Assembly (NCBI GenBank): GCA_021815405.1
Contig: JAKAGV010000004.1
Span: forward strand, 1 to 64,000
DNA from: Bacteroidota bacterium
Lineage (GTDB): Bacteria; Bacteroidota; Ignavibacteria; Ignavibacteriales; Ignavibacteriaceae
Length of the DNA stretch: 64,000 nt
Direction: 5' to 3'
Each line of letters begins with the position of its first letter. The stretch's first letter is position 1. A model generated the notes under the pieces. It did not search any database. It had not been told where the DNA came from and was given only the letters and a program-made list of their open reading frames with translations. This document shows, piece by piece, positions 9,496-18,135 of the stretch. The position numbers and the translations under genes are program-made.

Positions 9496-9633
9496 TTACT
9501 TAACTGAAGTTACGCAAAATGAATAAAATGATCCATTTGTCATTCCGAACTTGTTTCGGAATCTTTATTTTTAAGCTGTTTTTAGATGCTGAAACAAGTT
9601 CAGCATGACAAATGCGTAACTTCAGTTACTTAA
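9496..9633 (-). mobile_element. MITE-like 122-bp element, subfamily A, reverse orientation, with TTACTTAA duplication
   Basis: Body 9504-9625 (122 bp), inverted relative to the copy at 5734. Flanking direct repeats are an 8-bp perfect TTACTTAA at 9496-9503 and 9626-9633. Ends are CTGAAGTTACGCAA and TGCGTAACTTCAG. It lies in the gap between the SpoVG-like gene and the prolyl oligopeptidase. Confidence 0.9.
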
Positions 9634-9780
9634 TTAATAAATACTGACGGAAATCAGGTTTTGTCCAATCTAGTTAAAGAAATATTTATTGTGGAATCCA
9701 TTTCTCTAATTAACGATAGGAAAAAAACACCGGCATATTACACCAAGAAAGAAATTGACAAGAAAAATTTAAATACTTAA
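9634..9780 (+). other. Short open frame after the mobile element, possible gene remnant
   Basis: The 478-bp gap 9315-9792 holds the mobile element and this 48-codon open stretch, which ends in TAA at 9778-9780. It has no ATG; TTG at 9661 is the only usable start and lacks a ribosome site. The translation is hydrophilic and Lys-rich at the end (KKTPAYYTKKEIDKKN). It could be the tail of a decayed gene or chance. The 180 bp before the element show nothing I recognise, including no CRISPR repeats. Confidence 0.2.
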
Positions 9781-9792
9781 TAAGGAAAGCCA

Positions 9793-11877
9793 ATGAATTA
9801 TACTAAGTTACTTTCATATTTTTTCATGAGCATGATTTTAATCCAGGAGGCAGTCAACGCACAGGATAAATCTGATCCGTTTATATGGCTGGAAAATATT
9901 GACGGTGCAAAATCAATGCAATGGGTTAAATCTCAGGATACAATCACCGTGAAGTCGCTGGAAAAATATCCTCAATTTAATGAATTATATAATAACGATT
10001 TTAAGATATTAAATTCGAAAGAAAGAATTGCCTATCCTTTATTTAGAGGAAAGTACGTTTATAATTTCTGGCAGGACAGTGTTAATGAACGAGGCATATG
10101 GAGAAGAACAACTTTAGAAAGTTATGAAAGCTCTTCGCCAGTTTGGGAAACTGTTATCGATATAGATTCCTTATCTAAAACTGAAAAAGTGGATTGGGCA
10201 TACAAGGGAGCGACTTATCTTTATCCTGATTTTAATCGATGCATCATTTTCCTATCGCGCGGCGGAGCTGATGCAACTATAGCCAGGGAATTTGATTTAA
10301 GATCTAAAAAATTTATTGAAGGGGGATTTCAACTTCCTGAAGCAAAACAAAGCGTAAACTGGATTGATAAAAATACATTGTTTGTGGGTACCGATTTCGG
10401 AAAAGGCTCTATGACAAATTCCGGTTATCCTATGATAGCTAAAATTTGGAAGCGAGGTACGCCGCTTATTGATGCTAAGACTATATTTGAAGGCAAGCCA
10501 ACGGACGTTTCGGTAAGTGCTTTTACTGTTACTACACCTGAAAAAAATTATGAGTTTGTTCAGCGAGGCATTACATTTTTTACTTCAGAACTCTATACGA
10601 TTCTTAAAGGCAAACTAGTTAAAATGGATCTCCCAAAAGATATTCAATTTGATGGAATCTTTAAAAACCAGATGCTCTTAGAATTAAAATCTGATTGGAC
10701 TCCTGCAGGAGTTAAATATACTCAAGGCTCTTTGATAAGCATCGACTACGATAAATTCTTGAATGGTGATAGGAACTTTTCAGTTATTGACAAACCCGGT
10801 GAAAGAGCAAGTATAGTCTCTGTTAATAATACAAAGGATTATTTGCTAGTCAACAGAATGGATAATGTCAGGGGCGAGCTTTACAAATATGAACTTAAAG
10901 ACGGCAAATGGACAGGGCAAAGAATAAATGCACCGGATTACGGTACAATTGATATTGTTTCAACAGATGATTTTTCCAATCGCTTCTTTTTCAGTTATAC
11001 TAATTTTTTAACACCCACCAGCCTTTATTTGTATAATGAGGATGGAAGAATAACCAAAATTAAAAGCCTTCCGGAATTTTTTGATGCAAGTAATCTTACA
11101 GTCGAACAGCATGAAGCAGTTTCCAAGGACGGTACTAAGATTCCTTATTTTATCGTCCATAGTAAAGATATGAAATATAACAGCAGCAATCCTACGCTTC
11201 AGTATGGATACGGCGGATTTGAAATATCTATGCAGCCATTTTACTCAGCGATAATAGGATCAAATTGGTTATCGCAAGGCGGTGTTTTTGTTCTGGCAAA
11301 TATTCGAGGTGGTGGAGAGTTCGGTCCTAAATGGCACTTAGCTGCAATAAAGCAAAACCGGCACAAAGCCTATGAGGATATGCAAGCTATTTCAGAGGAT
11401 TTGATTAAAAGAAAAATTACCTCACCGAAACATTTGGGAGTTATGGGCGGAAGCAACGGCGGTTTGCTTGTAGGAGTTATGCTTACAGAAAGACCTGATC
11501 TATATAATGCTGTTGTTTGCCAATCGCCTCTGCTTGATATGAAGCGATTCAATAAACTACTTGCGGGCGCAAGCTGGATGGGTGAGTACGGTAATCCTGA
11601 TAATCCAAAAGACTGGGCTTACATAAAAAAATATTCACCTTATCAAAATATTTTTAAGGATAAGAATTATCCCCCGGTCTTATTTACTACTTCAACAAGA
11701 GATGATCGAGTTCATCCGGGACATGCAAGGAAGATGGCTGCCAAAATGGAATCACTCGGCAAGCATGTTTACTTTTATGAGTACACCGAAGGTGGGCATT
11801 CGTCTGGTGTAACAAATAAAGAAGTTGCATTCGAGAATGCTTTAACATATTCGTTTTTATGGATGCAATTAAAATAG
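9793..11877 (+). CDS. Secreted prolyl oligopeptidase family serine peptidase (S9A)
   Basis: A 694-residue enzyme with an N-terminal signal peptide (hydrophobic LLSYFFMSMILI then a cut near VNAQ), so it acts in the periplasm or outside. The mature N-terminus DPFIWLENIDG is typical of S9A peptidases, followed by a seven-bladed propeller and a C-terminal alpha/beta hydrolase domain. The catalytic triad is visible: Ser554 in GGSNGG, the Asp637-Asp638 pair in RDDRVHPGH, and His669 in EGGHSSG. It cleaves small peptides after proline or related residues. The start follows AAGGAAAGCC. It stands alone and is convergent with the purine permease gene. Confidence 0.92.
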   Translation: MNYTKLLSYFFMSMILIQEAVNAQDKSDPFIWLENIDGAKSMQWVKSQDTITVKSLEKYPQFNELYNNDFKILNSKERIAYPLFRGKYVYNFWQDSVNERGIWRRTTLESYESSSPVWETVIDIDSLSKTEKVDWAYKGATYLYPDFNRCIIFLSRGGADATIAREFDLRSKKFIEGGFQLPEAKQSVNWIDKNTLFVGTDFGKGSMTNSGYPMIAKIWKRGTPLIDAKTIFEGKPTDVSVSAFTVTTPEKNYEFVQRGITFFTSELYTILKGKLVKMDLPKDIQFDGIFKNQMLLELKSDWTPAGVKYTQGSLISIDYDKFLNGDRNFSVIDKPGERASIVSVNNTKDYLLVNRMDNVRGELYKYELKDGKWTGQRINAPDYGTIDIVSTDDFSNRFFFSYTNFLTPTSLYLYNEDGRITKIKSLPEFFDASNLTVEQHEAVSKDGTKIPYFIVHSKDMKYNSSNPTLQYGYGGFEISMQPFYSAIIGSNWLSQGGVFVLANIRGGGEFGPKWHLAAIKQNRHKAYEDMQAISEDLIKRKITSPKHLGVMGGSNGGLLVGVMLTERPDLYNAVVCQSPLLDMKRFNKLLAGASWMGEYGNPDNPKDWAYIKKYSPYQNIFKDKNYPPVLFTTSTRDDRVHPGHARKMAAKMESLGKHVYFYEYTEGGHSSGVTNKEVAFENALTYSFLWMQLK

Positions 11878-11885
11878 AATTTAAG

Positions 11886-11932
11886 GTAACCTTCGGGGGG
11901 TAAATATGCCGCAGAGCGACTCCGAAGGTTAC
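11886..11932. repeat. Palindrome after the prolyl oligopeptidase gene
   Basis: Perfect 11-bp inverted repeat, GTAACCTTCGG (11886-11896) and CCGAAGGTTAC (11922-11932), around a 25-nt GC-richer centre. It sits between two convergent genes. No T-run follows directly, so it may be a dispersed palindromic repeat rather than a standard terminator. Confidence 0.6.
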
Positions 11933-12021
11933 TGGAATCTGTAAATAAAATTTTTGTCAATGACTTCATTTGTAATTATTCAGATAATCAACTGCGAATG
12001 AAATACTCAGTGATATAATTT

Positions 12022-13359
12022 TTACGAAACGAAAAGCGCTAATATTGCAAAAGCATCAATCGCCAGAAGCATCGGTGTAACTTCATCTCTTTTCCCGGTA
12101 GCTAATTTGATTGTTGTCCAGCTTAAAAATCCCCAAATTATTCCCTGTGTAATTGAATAAGTAAACGGAATTAAGACAAGCGAAATAAATGCAGGAACGG
12201 CATCGTCAAAATGATCCCAATTTATTTTTAGAACAGGCTTCATCATAAATACGCCGACTATTACCAGTGCCGGTGCGGTTGCTATTCCCGGAACAACAGA
12301 AAGTAGAGGAGAAATGAACATGAATGGAAGAAATAATAATCCAGAAACGACTGCTGTTAACCCTGTCCTTCCGCCTTCTTCTATTCCGGTAGCAGATTCA
12401 ATGTAAGCTGTTCCGGCGCTTGAACCAAATAAACCGGCAACTGTTGTTGCGGCAGCATCGACTATTAATGATTCCTTAACATTTCTTGGTTCTCCATCAG
12501 GATCGGTTAAATTAGCGGCTTCTGCAACACCGACAAATGTTGAAAGACTGTCAAACATATCTGTAAAGAGAATTGCAAAAGTAATCGGGAAGATTGATAA
12601 TGCTAGAGAATGAATTAAATCCATTCTAAACAATAAACTGAAATCCGGTTTGGCAAATATACCATTCCATGTTACAAGAGTAGGCAAACCAAAATTAACT
12701 GATGAAGCATCGCCATATAATCTTCCAATCGGGATAGCTAGAAGTGTTGTTATTGTTATACCGATTATAAGAGCACCTTTTATACGGCGAATGACAAGCA
12801 AAGATGTAATAATTAACCCAACTGCAAAGGTAATAGTAACTGAATCTATTTTTCCAATTTTAATTAATGTGGCAGGATCAGCGATGATGAAATGTGCATT
12901 GACGAATCCAATTAAAGCTATAAATAATCCTATCCCTGCAGATACTGCAAAGCGGATCTGTTTCGGAATTGCTTTTACAATGTACGTTCTTACATTAAAG
13001 ATGGAGAGAAGCAGAAACACAATTCCTGCCCAGAATACTGAGCCGAGAGCAACTTCCCATTTAACACCAAGACTAAGCACAACCGAAAAGGTAAAGAATG
13101 CATTTAATCCCATACCGGGTGCGACAAGTATAGGATTCTTTGCATACAGCCCCATCATTATTGTGCTGAATGCGGAGACTAAAATAGTTGCAGTTAGTAC
13201 CCCGCTGAACGGCATACCTGCTTTACTTAATATATCAGGATTAACTACAATGATGTACATCGCAGCAAGAAAGGTTGTTATACCTGCAATTACTTCGGTT
13301 TTAACATCGGAATTATTTTCTTTTAGAGCGAAGTATTTGGTAAGCATAAAGGTTCTCAT
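12022..13359 (-). CDS. Adenine/guanine/hypoxanthine permease, AzgA/PbuG type (NCS2)
   Basis: A 445-residue inner-membrane protein with about 12-14 hydrophobic segments. It has the AzgA-subfamily hallmarks: N-terminal EVIAGITTFLAAMYIIVVNP, then APGMGLNAFFTF, and the substrate-site region GLFGSSAGTAYIESATGI. These carriers import purine bases by proton symport. It complements the purine-synthesis genes guaB and purD nearby by feeding salvage. The start may be the annotated Met or the Met four residues later (MLTKYF). I looked for a purine riboswitch in the leader and did not find the conserved core. Confidence 0.92.
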   Translation of the reverse strand: MRTFMLTKYFALKENNSDVKTEVIAGITTFLAAMYIIVVNPDILSKAGMPFSGVLTATILVSAFSTIMMGLYAKNPILVAPGMGLNAFFTFSVVLSLGVKWEVALGSVFWAGIVFLLLSIFNVRTYIVKAIPKQIRFAVSAGIGLFIALIGFVNAHFIIADPATLIKIGKIDSVTITFAVGLIITSLLVIRRIKGALIIGITITTLLAIPIGRLYGDASSVNFGLPTLVTWNGIFAKPDFSLLFRMDLIHSLALSIFPITFAILFTDMFDSLSTFVGVAEAANLTDPDGEPRNVKESLIVDAAATTVAGLFGSSAGTAYIESATGIEEGGRTGLTAVVSGLLFLPFMFISPLLSVVPGIATAPALVIVGVFMMKPVLKINWDHFDDAVPAFISLVLIPFTYSITQGIIWGFLSWTTIKLATGKRDEVTPMLLAIDAFAILALFVS

Positions 13360-13413
13360 TTATAGTGTGAATCTTGTTATAAAGGTATAAGTTATTTTGG
13401 CATCGATCTGCAT

Positions 13414-13549
13414 TTAGTAACTCACGATACGCACATGTCATGCTGAACTTGATTCAGCATCCCAAAAATGCTGAAAAATGAGATTCCGAATCAAGTTCGG
13501 AATGACAAAGTAAATTAGATCCTTAATTGTGCGTAACGTAAGTTAATAA
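13414..13549 (+). mobile_element. MITE-like 122-bp element, subfamily B, with TTAGTAA/TTAATAA flanks
   Basis: Body 13421-13542 (122 bp) with ends CTCACGATACGCACA and TGTGCGTAACGTAAG. Flanks are TTAGTAA (13414-13420) and TTAATAA (13543-13549), a 7-bp duplication with one change. Both internal hairpins are intact. It lies upstream of the purine permease gene. Confidence 0.87.
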
Positions 13550-13591
13550 TTCGTTTTGATTATTAGATTATAATTTACCTGACTCTAGAAG

Positions 13592-13616
13592 CTGAATGCT
13601 AGTGTCCAGCATTCAG
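13592..13616. repeat. Short perfect inverted repeat
   Basis: CTGAATGCT (13592-13600) and AGCATTCAG (13608-13616) form a 9-bp stem with a 7-nt loop. It lies between two mobile elements in the 437-bp gap 13360-13796. No T-run follows on either strand, so it does not look like a standard terminator. Confidence 0.5.
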
Positions 13617-13644
13617 TTTCGAGAATCTGGGCTTAAACTATCAT

Positions 13645-13743
13645 CTAAAGTTACTTAAAAAAAATAAGATGGTTCATTTGTCATTCCGAACTTGTTTCGG
13701 AATCTTTAGTTGTAAGCCGTTTATGATAAATATGTAACTTTAG
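13645..13743 (-). mobile_element. 99-bp, one-hairpin relative of the MITE-like element
   Basis: Shares TTTGTCATTCCGAACTTG and the following hairpin with the 122-bp elements in reverse orientation, but lacks the second (GCTGAA) hairpin, about 23 bp. Its ends are still perfect inverted repeats of each other (CTAAAGTTAC / GTAACTTTAG), differing from subfamily A by a matched change on both sides. Flanks CTATCAT and CTGTTAT agree at 5 of 7 bases. Confidence 0.7.
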
Positions 13744-13796
13744 CTGTTATCATCTGAATGAACTTCAGACGGAAATAGTCAAGTGCGTTACATTCC

Positions 13797-15062
13797 TCAG
13801 TATTTATACTTCAGCCATTTGATTACTTCAGACCATTTAGGCTTTTTGCCTGTTCTTAAAATACCGACTCTATAAATTTTTCCGGCAACAGGGAAGATTG
13901 CTACAAATGTTAAGATATTAATTAGAGTAGCAACTGCAAGCTGCCATATCTGAACTCCTACAAGAGTAAGCCTCATAGGCATAACCAATATCGATGCAAA
14001 GGGGAAGTATGATGCAATTACAGCAACAGGTCTGTTCGGATTATCAATCATCGACATTGCAATAAAGAATGGAATGAGTATTAGCATCATTACTGGCATA
14101 GCTCCGGATGCTGCATCCTGAGCATTATCAAAGATAGCCCCCATCATTGCGTATAAACCGATGAATGTAAGTAGTCCGATAAAGAAATTTATTAAAGCAT
14201 AAATTATTACTGTGCTGCTAATACTGAATAGAAATTCTTTTGGAAGAACGAATATGGTAGTAGACATTACTAAGATTATAGGAGAAAGCCAGATAGCCAT
14301 TTGTATTACACCTGTAATTGAAGCGCCAAGAATCTTTCCGGACATAAGTTCAGTTGGGCTCACGGAAGAAAGAATAACCTCAACTATCTTACTGCCTTTC
14401 TCTTCTATAACCGATTGCATTGTCATCTGTCCAATCATTATCATGCTAAAGTATAAAAGAAAGGTAAGAAGATAAGCGATAATCATATTACCGTATCCTT
14501 CTTCTTTAATACCACCTTCCTTAGTAACTTTGAAGCCGGTAAAGTCCACACTGCTTCTTAGAAAATTCATATCATCTTTTGAAAGAGTGCGATCTGCAAA
14601 ATAAGAATCTATCAATGCTTTGTTTATAGGAGCATCGAAGTCTTTGAATAAGGAAATATTCTGAGAGCTCTTGGCATAGTAGTCTACCTTTTTATCTTTT
14701 AAAGCAGATTCAGGGATATACACAACACCGCCGAGCTTATCATCGTTTATGTCATTTCTCTTCGATTCTACATATTTGGATACATCATTTTTATTTTCTG
14801 TCTGGAAGGTTAGAAGGTACTTTCCATCTTTTCCAATTTCTGAAGACATGAAAGAGCTTCTTAATGCAGTAATCAGACCAGGATCGTCAGAAATAACGTC
14901 AATCTTTAAATTCTTCTGCTGGTTAGTTATCAATAATGTTTGAACTCCGATTGCAAGAAAAATTAAACCGGGTACTAGAAGTGTCATTACAATAAATGAT
15001 TTGGAGAAAAGCTTTTCTCTTAATTCTCTTTTAATAACTGCGAGTATTCTTTTATTAAGCAT
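13797..15062 (-). CDS. ABC-2 type transporter permease, NatB-like
   Basis: About 421 residues: one N-terminal membrane segment (SFIVMTLLVPGLIFLAIGV), a large extracytoplasmic loop, then about five further membrane segments, the arrangement of NatB/YhaP permeases. With the ATPase encoded just upstream it forms an exporter; characterised relatives export sodium, but the substrate here is unknown. The start at 15062 is preferred over the Met seven codons earlier because a strong ribosome site, AAGGAGGTGC, precedes it. The gene overlaps the end of the ATPase gene by 8 bases, so the two are translationally coupled. Confidence 0.88.
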   Translation of the reverse strand: MLNKRILAVIKRELREKLFSKSFIVMTLLVPGLIFLAIGVQTLLITNQQKNLKIDVISDDPGLITALRSSFMSSEIGKDGKYLLTFQTENKNDVSKYVESKRNDINDDKLGGVVYIPESALKDKKVDYYAKSSQNISLFKDFDAPINKALIDSYFADRTLSKDDMNFLRSSVDFTGFKVTKEGGIKEEGYGNMIIAYLLTFLLYFSMIMIGQMTMQSVIEEKGSKIVEVILSSVSPTELMSGKILGASITGVIQMAIWLSPIILVMSTTIFVLPKEFLFSISSTVIIYALINFFIGLLTFIGLYAMMGAIFDNAQDAASGAMPVMMLILIPFFIAMSMIDNPNRPVAVIASYFPFASILVMPMRLTLVGVQIWQLAVATLINILTFVAIFPVAGKIYRVGILRTGKKPKWSEVIKWLKYKY

Positions 15063-15996
15063 AAAGCACCTCCTTCTTAACACTGCTTCCGTTTGTTTCT
15101 TCTTGTCCGACTAACTCGATAAATATTTCCTGGAGTGAAATATCATTAGCGTCGAACTTCTTAACTATAATATTATTATCAACAAGAAGCTTCAGGAGCT
15201 GCTGAGACTGGTTTGAATCTTTTAATCTTATGCCGGTCGAGTTTCCAAAGTCTTCAATCTTTTCAACTATAGGATTTCCTTTTAGGAAGTTTATATCGCC
15301 TTCGTAGTTAAGGCTGATATTTTTTTGAGCATACTTCTGCTTGATTCCGGAAAGCGGACCTTCAAGTACAACTTTCCCGTGGTCTATCATTACTATGTGG
15401 TCGCACATCTTTTCTGCAAAATCCATTAGATGCGTAGAGAAGATGATAATTTTTCCCTGCTCTTTTAATTCCAGTATAATATCTTTAAGAAGATTTGTAT
15501 TAACCGGGTCAAGACCTGAGAAAGGCTCATCTAATATTACGAATTCAGGATCATGAAGTATAGTTGTTATAAACTGGATTTTCTGCTGGTTGCCTTTGGA
15601 AAGATCTTCCATCTTGGATAAGCGTCTATCAAATAAATCGAAGCGATTCAAATACCACTCTGCCTTTTTATTTACTTCTTTTCCAGTAGCGCCTTTAAGC
15701 TCAGCAAAGTACATAAGGGTTTCTATTACTTTCATTTTTTTATAAAGTCCACGCTCTTCAGGCAGATAGCCGACTTTATTCTTGAATTCCTGACCTACCT
15801 TAACTCCACCAAGTACTACCTCACCGCTGTCGGGAAGGTAAATATTCATCATCATTCTAATAGTGGTTGTTTTGCCCGCACCATTCCTTCCTATAAGCCC
15901 GAAGATTGAGCCTTCAGGTACTTTGAAAGAGACATTATCAACGGCTTTAATTCCATTGAAGTTTTTAACAAGATTTCTAACTTCTAAAAGATTCAT
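15055..15996 (-). CDS. ABC transporter ATP-binding protein, NatA/YhaQ-like
   Basis: A 313-residue cytoplasmic ATPase. Walker A is GRNGAGKTTT (about residues 37-46), the signature motif is LSKGNQQKIQF, Walker B is FVILDEPFSGLDP, and the switch His lies in IIFSTHLMD. The C-terminal extension of about 90 residues is typical of NatA/YhaQ exporters. It powers the permease encoded immediately downstream, with which it overlaps. On the minus strand it is the first gene of a two-gene operon; upstream (16 kb) is a non-coding stretch that should hold the promoter. Confidence 0.93.
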   Translation of the reverse strand: MNLLEVRNLVKNFNGIKAVDNVSFKVPEGSIFGLIGRNGAGKTTTIRMMMNIYLPDSGEVVLGGVKVGQEFKNKVGYLPEERGLYKKMKVIETLMYFAELKGATGKEVNKKAEWYLNRFDLFDRRLSKMEDLSKGNQQKIQFITTILHDPEFVILDEPFSGLDPVNTNLLKDIILELKEQGKIIIFSTHLMDFAEKMCDHIVMIDHGKVVLEGPLSGIKQKYAQKNISLNYEGDINFLKGNPIVEKIEDFGNSTGIRLKDSNQSQQLLKLLVDNNIIVKKFDANDISLQEIFIELVGQEETNGSSVKKEVLYA

Positions 15997-16250
15997 CCCT
16001 AAATATCCTCTTATTGTAAATTAATTAAAGATCTTGTCGAGTAAGATAAATCTTTATTTATTATATTAAAATAATTTTTTGATGAACGGACGCTGATGAA
16101 TATAAGAATAGTAAAATGTAAGATGGTTTTGAAGTCCCGGACTTTTAATCTACTGTATTTTGAATCTGAATCTTTTTAAATTATATGGAATCCTATTTAT
16201 TGCATTTTTAGTTTTTAATTAATGTGCTTATAAATTAGAAGGAGGCTCAA

Positions 16251-16442
16251 ATGAAAAAGAATATTGGTTCTACTGATAAGACAATTCGTCTTATACTCGG
16301 AATTGTAATCATTCTTTTAGGAATCATCTTCCAAAGCTGGTGGGGACTTATCGGGTTACTCCCATTGTTAACATCTTTAATAGGATTATGTCCTGCATAC
16401 TTGCCATTTGGTATTTCAACTATGAAAAAGAAAACGGAATAA
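16251..16442 (+). CDS. DUF2892 (YgaP-like transmembrane) protein
   Basis: A 63-residue membrane protein with a strong ribosome site (GAAGGAGGCTC). N-terminal KNIGSTDKTIRLILGI and the GLCPAYLPFGIST ending match DUF2892, a two-helix inner-membrane unit often found alone or fused to rhodanese. The function of the stand-alone form is unknown. The Cys in GLCPAYLPFG is conserved in the family. It has no close operon partner. Confidence 0.85.
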   Translation: MKKNIGSTDKTIRLILGIVIILLGIIFQSWWGLIGLLPLLTSLIGLCPAYLPFGISTMKKKTE

Positions 16443-16621
16443 ATGGCGGTTGACGGCAGCATGAAGTGGTAGGTTGTAATTTGTTATACATATTTTACGG
16501 TTGGCTGCTTGCATCGTCATTTGTAAATTGTTATTAGTCATTCGGCATTTAGACGTTTGAATATAAATAGTCTTACTGGAATATAATGATATCTATGCTG
16601 CGTCTTTAGCCTGGGTGATAT

Positions 16622-17317
16622 TTATATTTTGCCAAGATTGATTTGAACGGTGACTGTTGAAGTCCAGAAAAACTGCTTTGGTACAGGCGGATTAAAAACT
16701 ATTGCCGTATAGAGAATAAGGCTTTTATATTTTTTTATTAAAGCTAAAGCTGCTTTATCGAGCGGAAGAGAGATACTGACCTCTGAAAGGGAAGAAATGC
16801 TTTGACCGTTAAAAGAAATATTGCTTAGTTTATATTTCTTATCACTTTTAGTAATTGGTTCTTGAAATGAAAGGAGAGCGTGTAATGAAAATGAACTAAA
16901 ATTATTTTGAAGTGCAGCCTCTTCAATATTTTCAAATTGCAAGATCAGATTTTTATTTTCTAATGATATACTTCTTGTCTTTAGATAAATGCCGAAAGGA
17001 GTGATAATGTTATTAAGGGAAGGGGAATCGTTACCGGTAAGGTATGAGTTAACTTTGATTGCCTTATGATATGGTGAAGTTCCTTTAACATCGGCACAAG
17101 ACCAGACTTCCCTAAGATCCGGTATAGAGTTTATATATTTAGCCAAGTCGACAGTAACTGCGAACCTTCCTCTTACAGTTTTAGCTTTTTTGCTTTTAGT
17201 CTTTTTATAAGTTGCAGGTCTTTCCGAGGCAACAATTTTTCCGTTTACCTTGCGGATAACTTTATTGCCGATTTTCCCCGTTAGTTCGCCTAAAATACCA
17301 TTTCTTAATTCTGCCAT
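16622..17317 (-). CDS. Hypothetical protein, DUF6266-like N-terminus
   Basis: A 231-residue protein without signal peptide or membrane segment. The start MAELRNGILGELTGKIGNKV, then a basic patch KKTKSKKAKTVRGRFA, resembles DUF6266-type proteins of Bacteroidota, which begin with a 'NGI.G..SGK.G' element and are of unknown, sometimes phage-associated, function. The rest is beta-rich. Three to four tandem 11-bp repeats lie about 70 bp upstream. It is transcribed alone. Identification of the family is tentative. Confidence 0.55.
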   Translation of the reverse strand: MAELRNGILGELTGKIGNKVIRKVNGKIVASERPATYKKTKSKKAKTVRGRFAVTVDLAKYINSIPDLREVWSCADVKGTSPYHKAIKVNSYLTGNDSPSLNNIITPFGIYLKTRSISLENKNLILQFENIEEAALQNNFSSFSLHALLSFQEPITKSDKKYKLSNISFNGQSISSLSEVSISLPLDKAALALIKKYKSLILYTAIVFNPPVPKQFFWTSTVTVQINLGKI

Positions 17318-17385
17318 ACATGCTGCCTTTGATTATAGTTAATACGAAGTATATTGGGAGATGAATGGGAGAGATACGGAATTAA

Positions 17386-17432
17386 GACGTTTTCAAGACG
17401 TTTTGAGGACGTTTTCAGAACGATTTCAGACA
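17386..17432. promoter_or_regulatory. Tandem 11-bp direct repeats upstream of the DUF6266-like gene
   Basis: GACGTTTTCAA (17386-17396), GACGTTTTGAG (17397-17407), GACGTTTTCAG (17408-17418) and a weaker fourth unit A-ACGATTTCAG run head to tail. Spacing of one helical turn suggests stacked binding of a regulator, or simple local duplication. No regulator is known. Confidence 0.4.
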
Positions 17433-17600
17433 GTTGATATTGGTTAGTTTTGATTTGCCAACCCCTTTATAAATATTAATAAAAATATAAACTCATTTAG
17501 CCTATAAAACTGTATTTATCTGTGCTAATTATATTAAATAAAAATGAGAGTTGCAAGATAGATGAGAGAATTGTGAAAAGGATAAATCTGAATATTATTG

Positions 17601-17645
17601 TCTGAACCAGGATTCGCAGGATTGAAGGATTAGCAGGATAAATAG
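17601..17645. repeat. 'CAGGATT' type intergenic repeat
   Basis: CTGAACCAGGATTCGCAGG followed by ATTGAAGGATTAGCAGGAT, a run of GGAT units spaced 8-10 bp. Similar strings are common dispersed intergenic repeats in Bacteroidota and Chlorobi genomes. It lies in the 818-bp non-coding stretch 17318-18135, which otherwise shows only the direct repeats listed separately. Confidence 0.4.
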
Positions 17646-17788
17646 ATAGCTTTACAACTCTCTGGGAGAGATGGATTGTTGGAATAAATTCCTTCGAAAA
17701 CAAATCTCATCAAAAGACAGATGAGCGATAAAGCCCCCGTTTGAGAATAAACCAATTTACGCCAGAATTTCATTATTAAGGTGGCATT

Positions 17789-17826
17789 AAGAGTAATGTT
17801 TATGAAAGGTGTGTTAATAATATTAA
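17789..17826. repeat. 38-bp repeat, copy 1 (copy 2 at 20685-20722)
   Basis: AAGAGTAATGTTTA, three variable bases, then AAGGTGTGTTAATAATATTAA. It matches the copy at 20685-20722 at 35 of 38 positions, the three differences being adjacent. The two copies bracket the ECF sigma operon. Similarity stops at both edges. Confidence 0.65.
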
Positions 17827-18135
17827 CTCAAATTAAAACGATTATATTTTACTTCAAAACGAACACTTAAAAATATTAGTCAATAAAATTAACTCATTCA
17901 CTTAGTAAGTGCTTTTATTCGGAATTAAAAAACGTTACGCAAATGGACAGTTTACAATTCTTTATTTATTCTGAACAATGTATTATAATAGGTATCTGAT
18001 AATCCGAGACAGTCTTGTTATTAATAATCGTTGAGATAGCAAATTGTTGTAAAATTATCTTAAAAATATTTAACTTTTTGGATTTTGTGTCGTATTATTA
18101 TCAGTAGAAAACAAAAATTGTGGAGACGGGACTAA

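Noticed and set aside
12650-13390. A 246-codon plus-strand open frame
   Set aside because: It is antisense to the purine permease, whose family match is clear; the product has no recognisable domain and no ribosome site.
13360-13420. Possible purine riboswitch before the purine permease gene
   Set aside because: The conserved core and three-helix pattern are not present in the leader, which is also interrupted by a mobile element.
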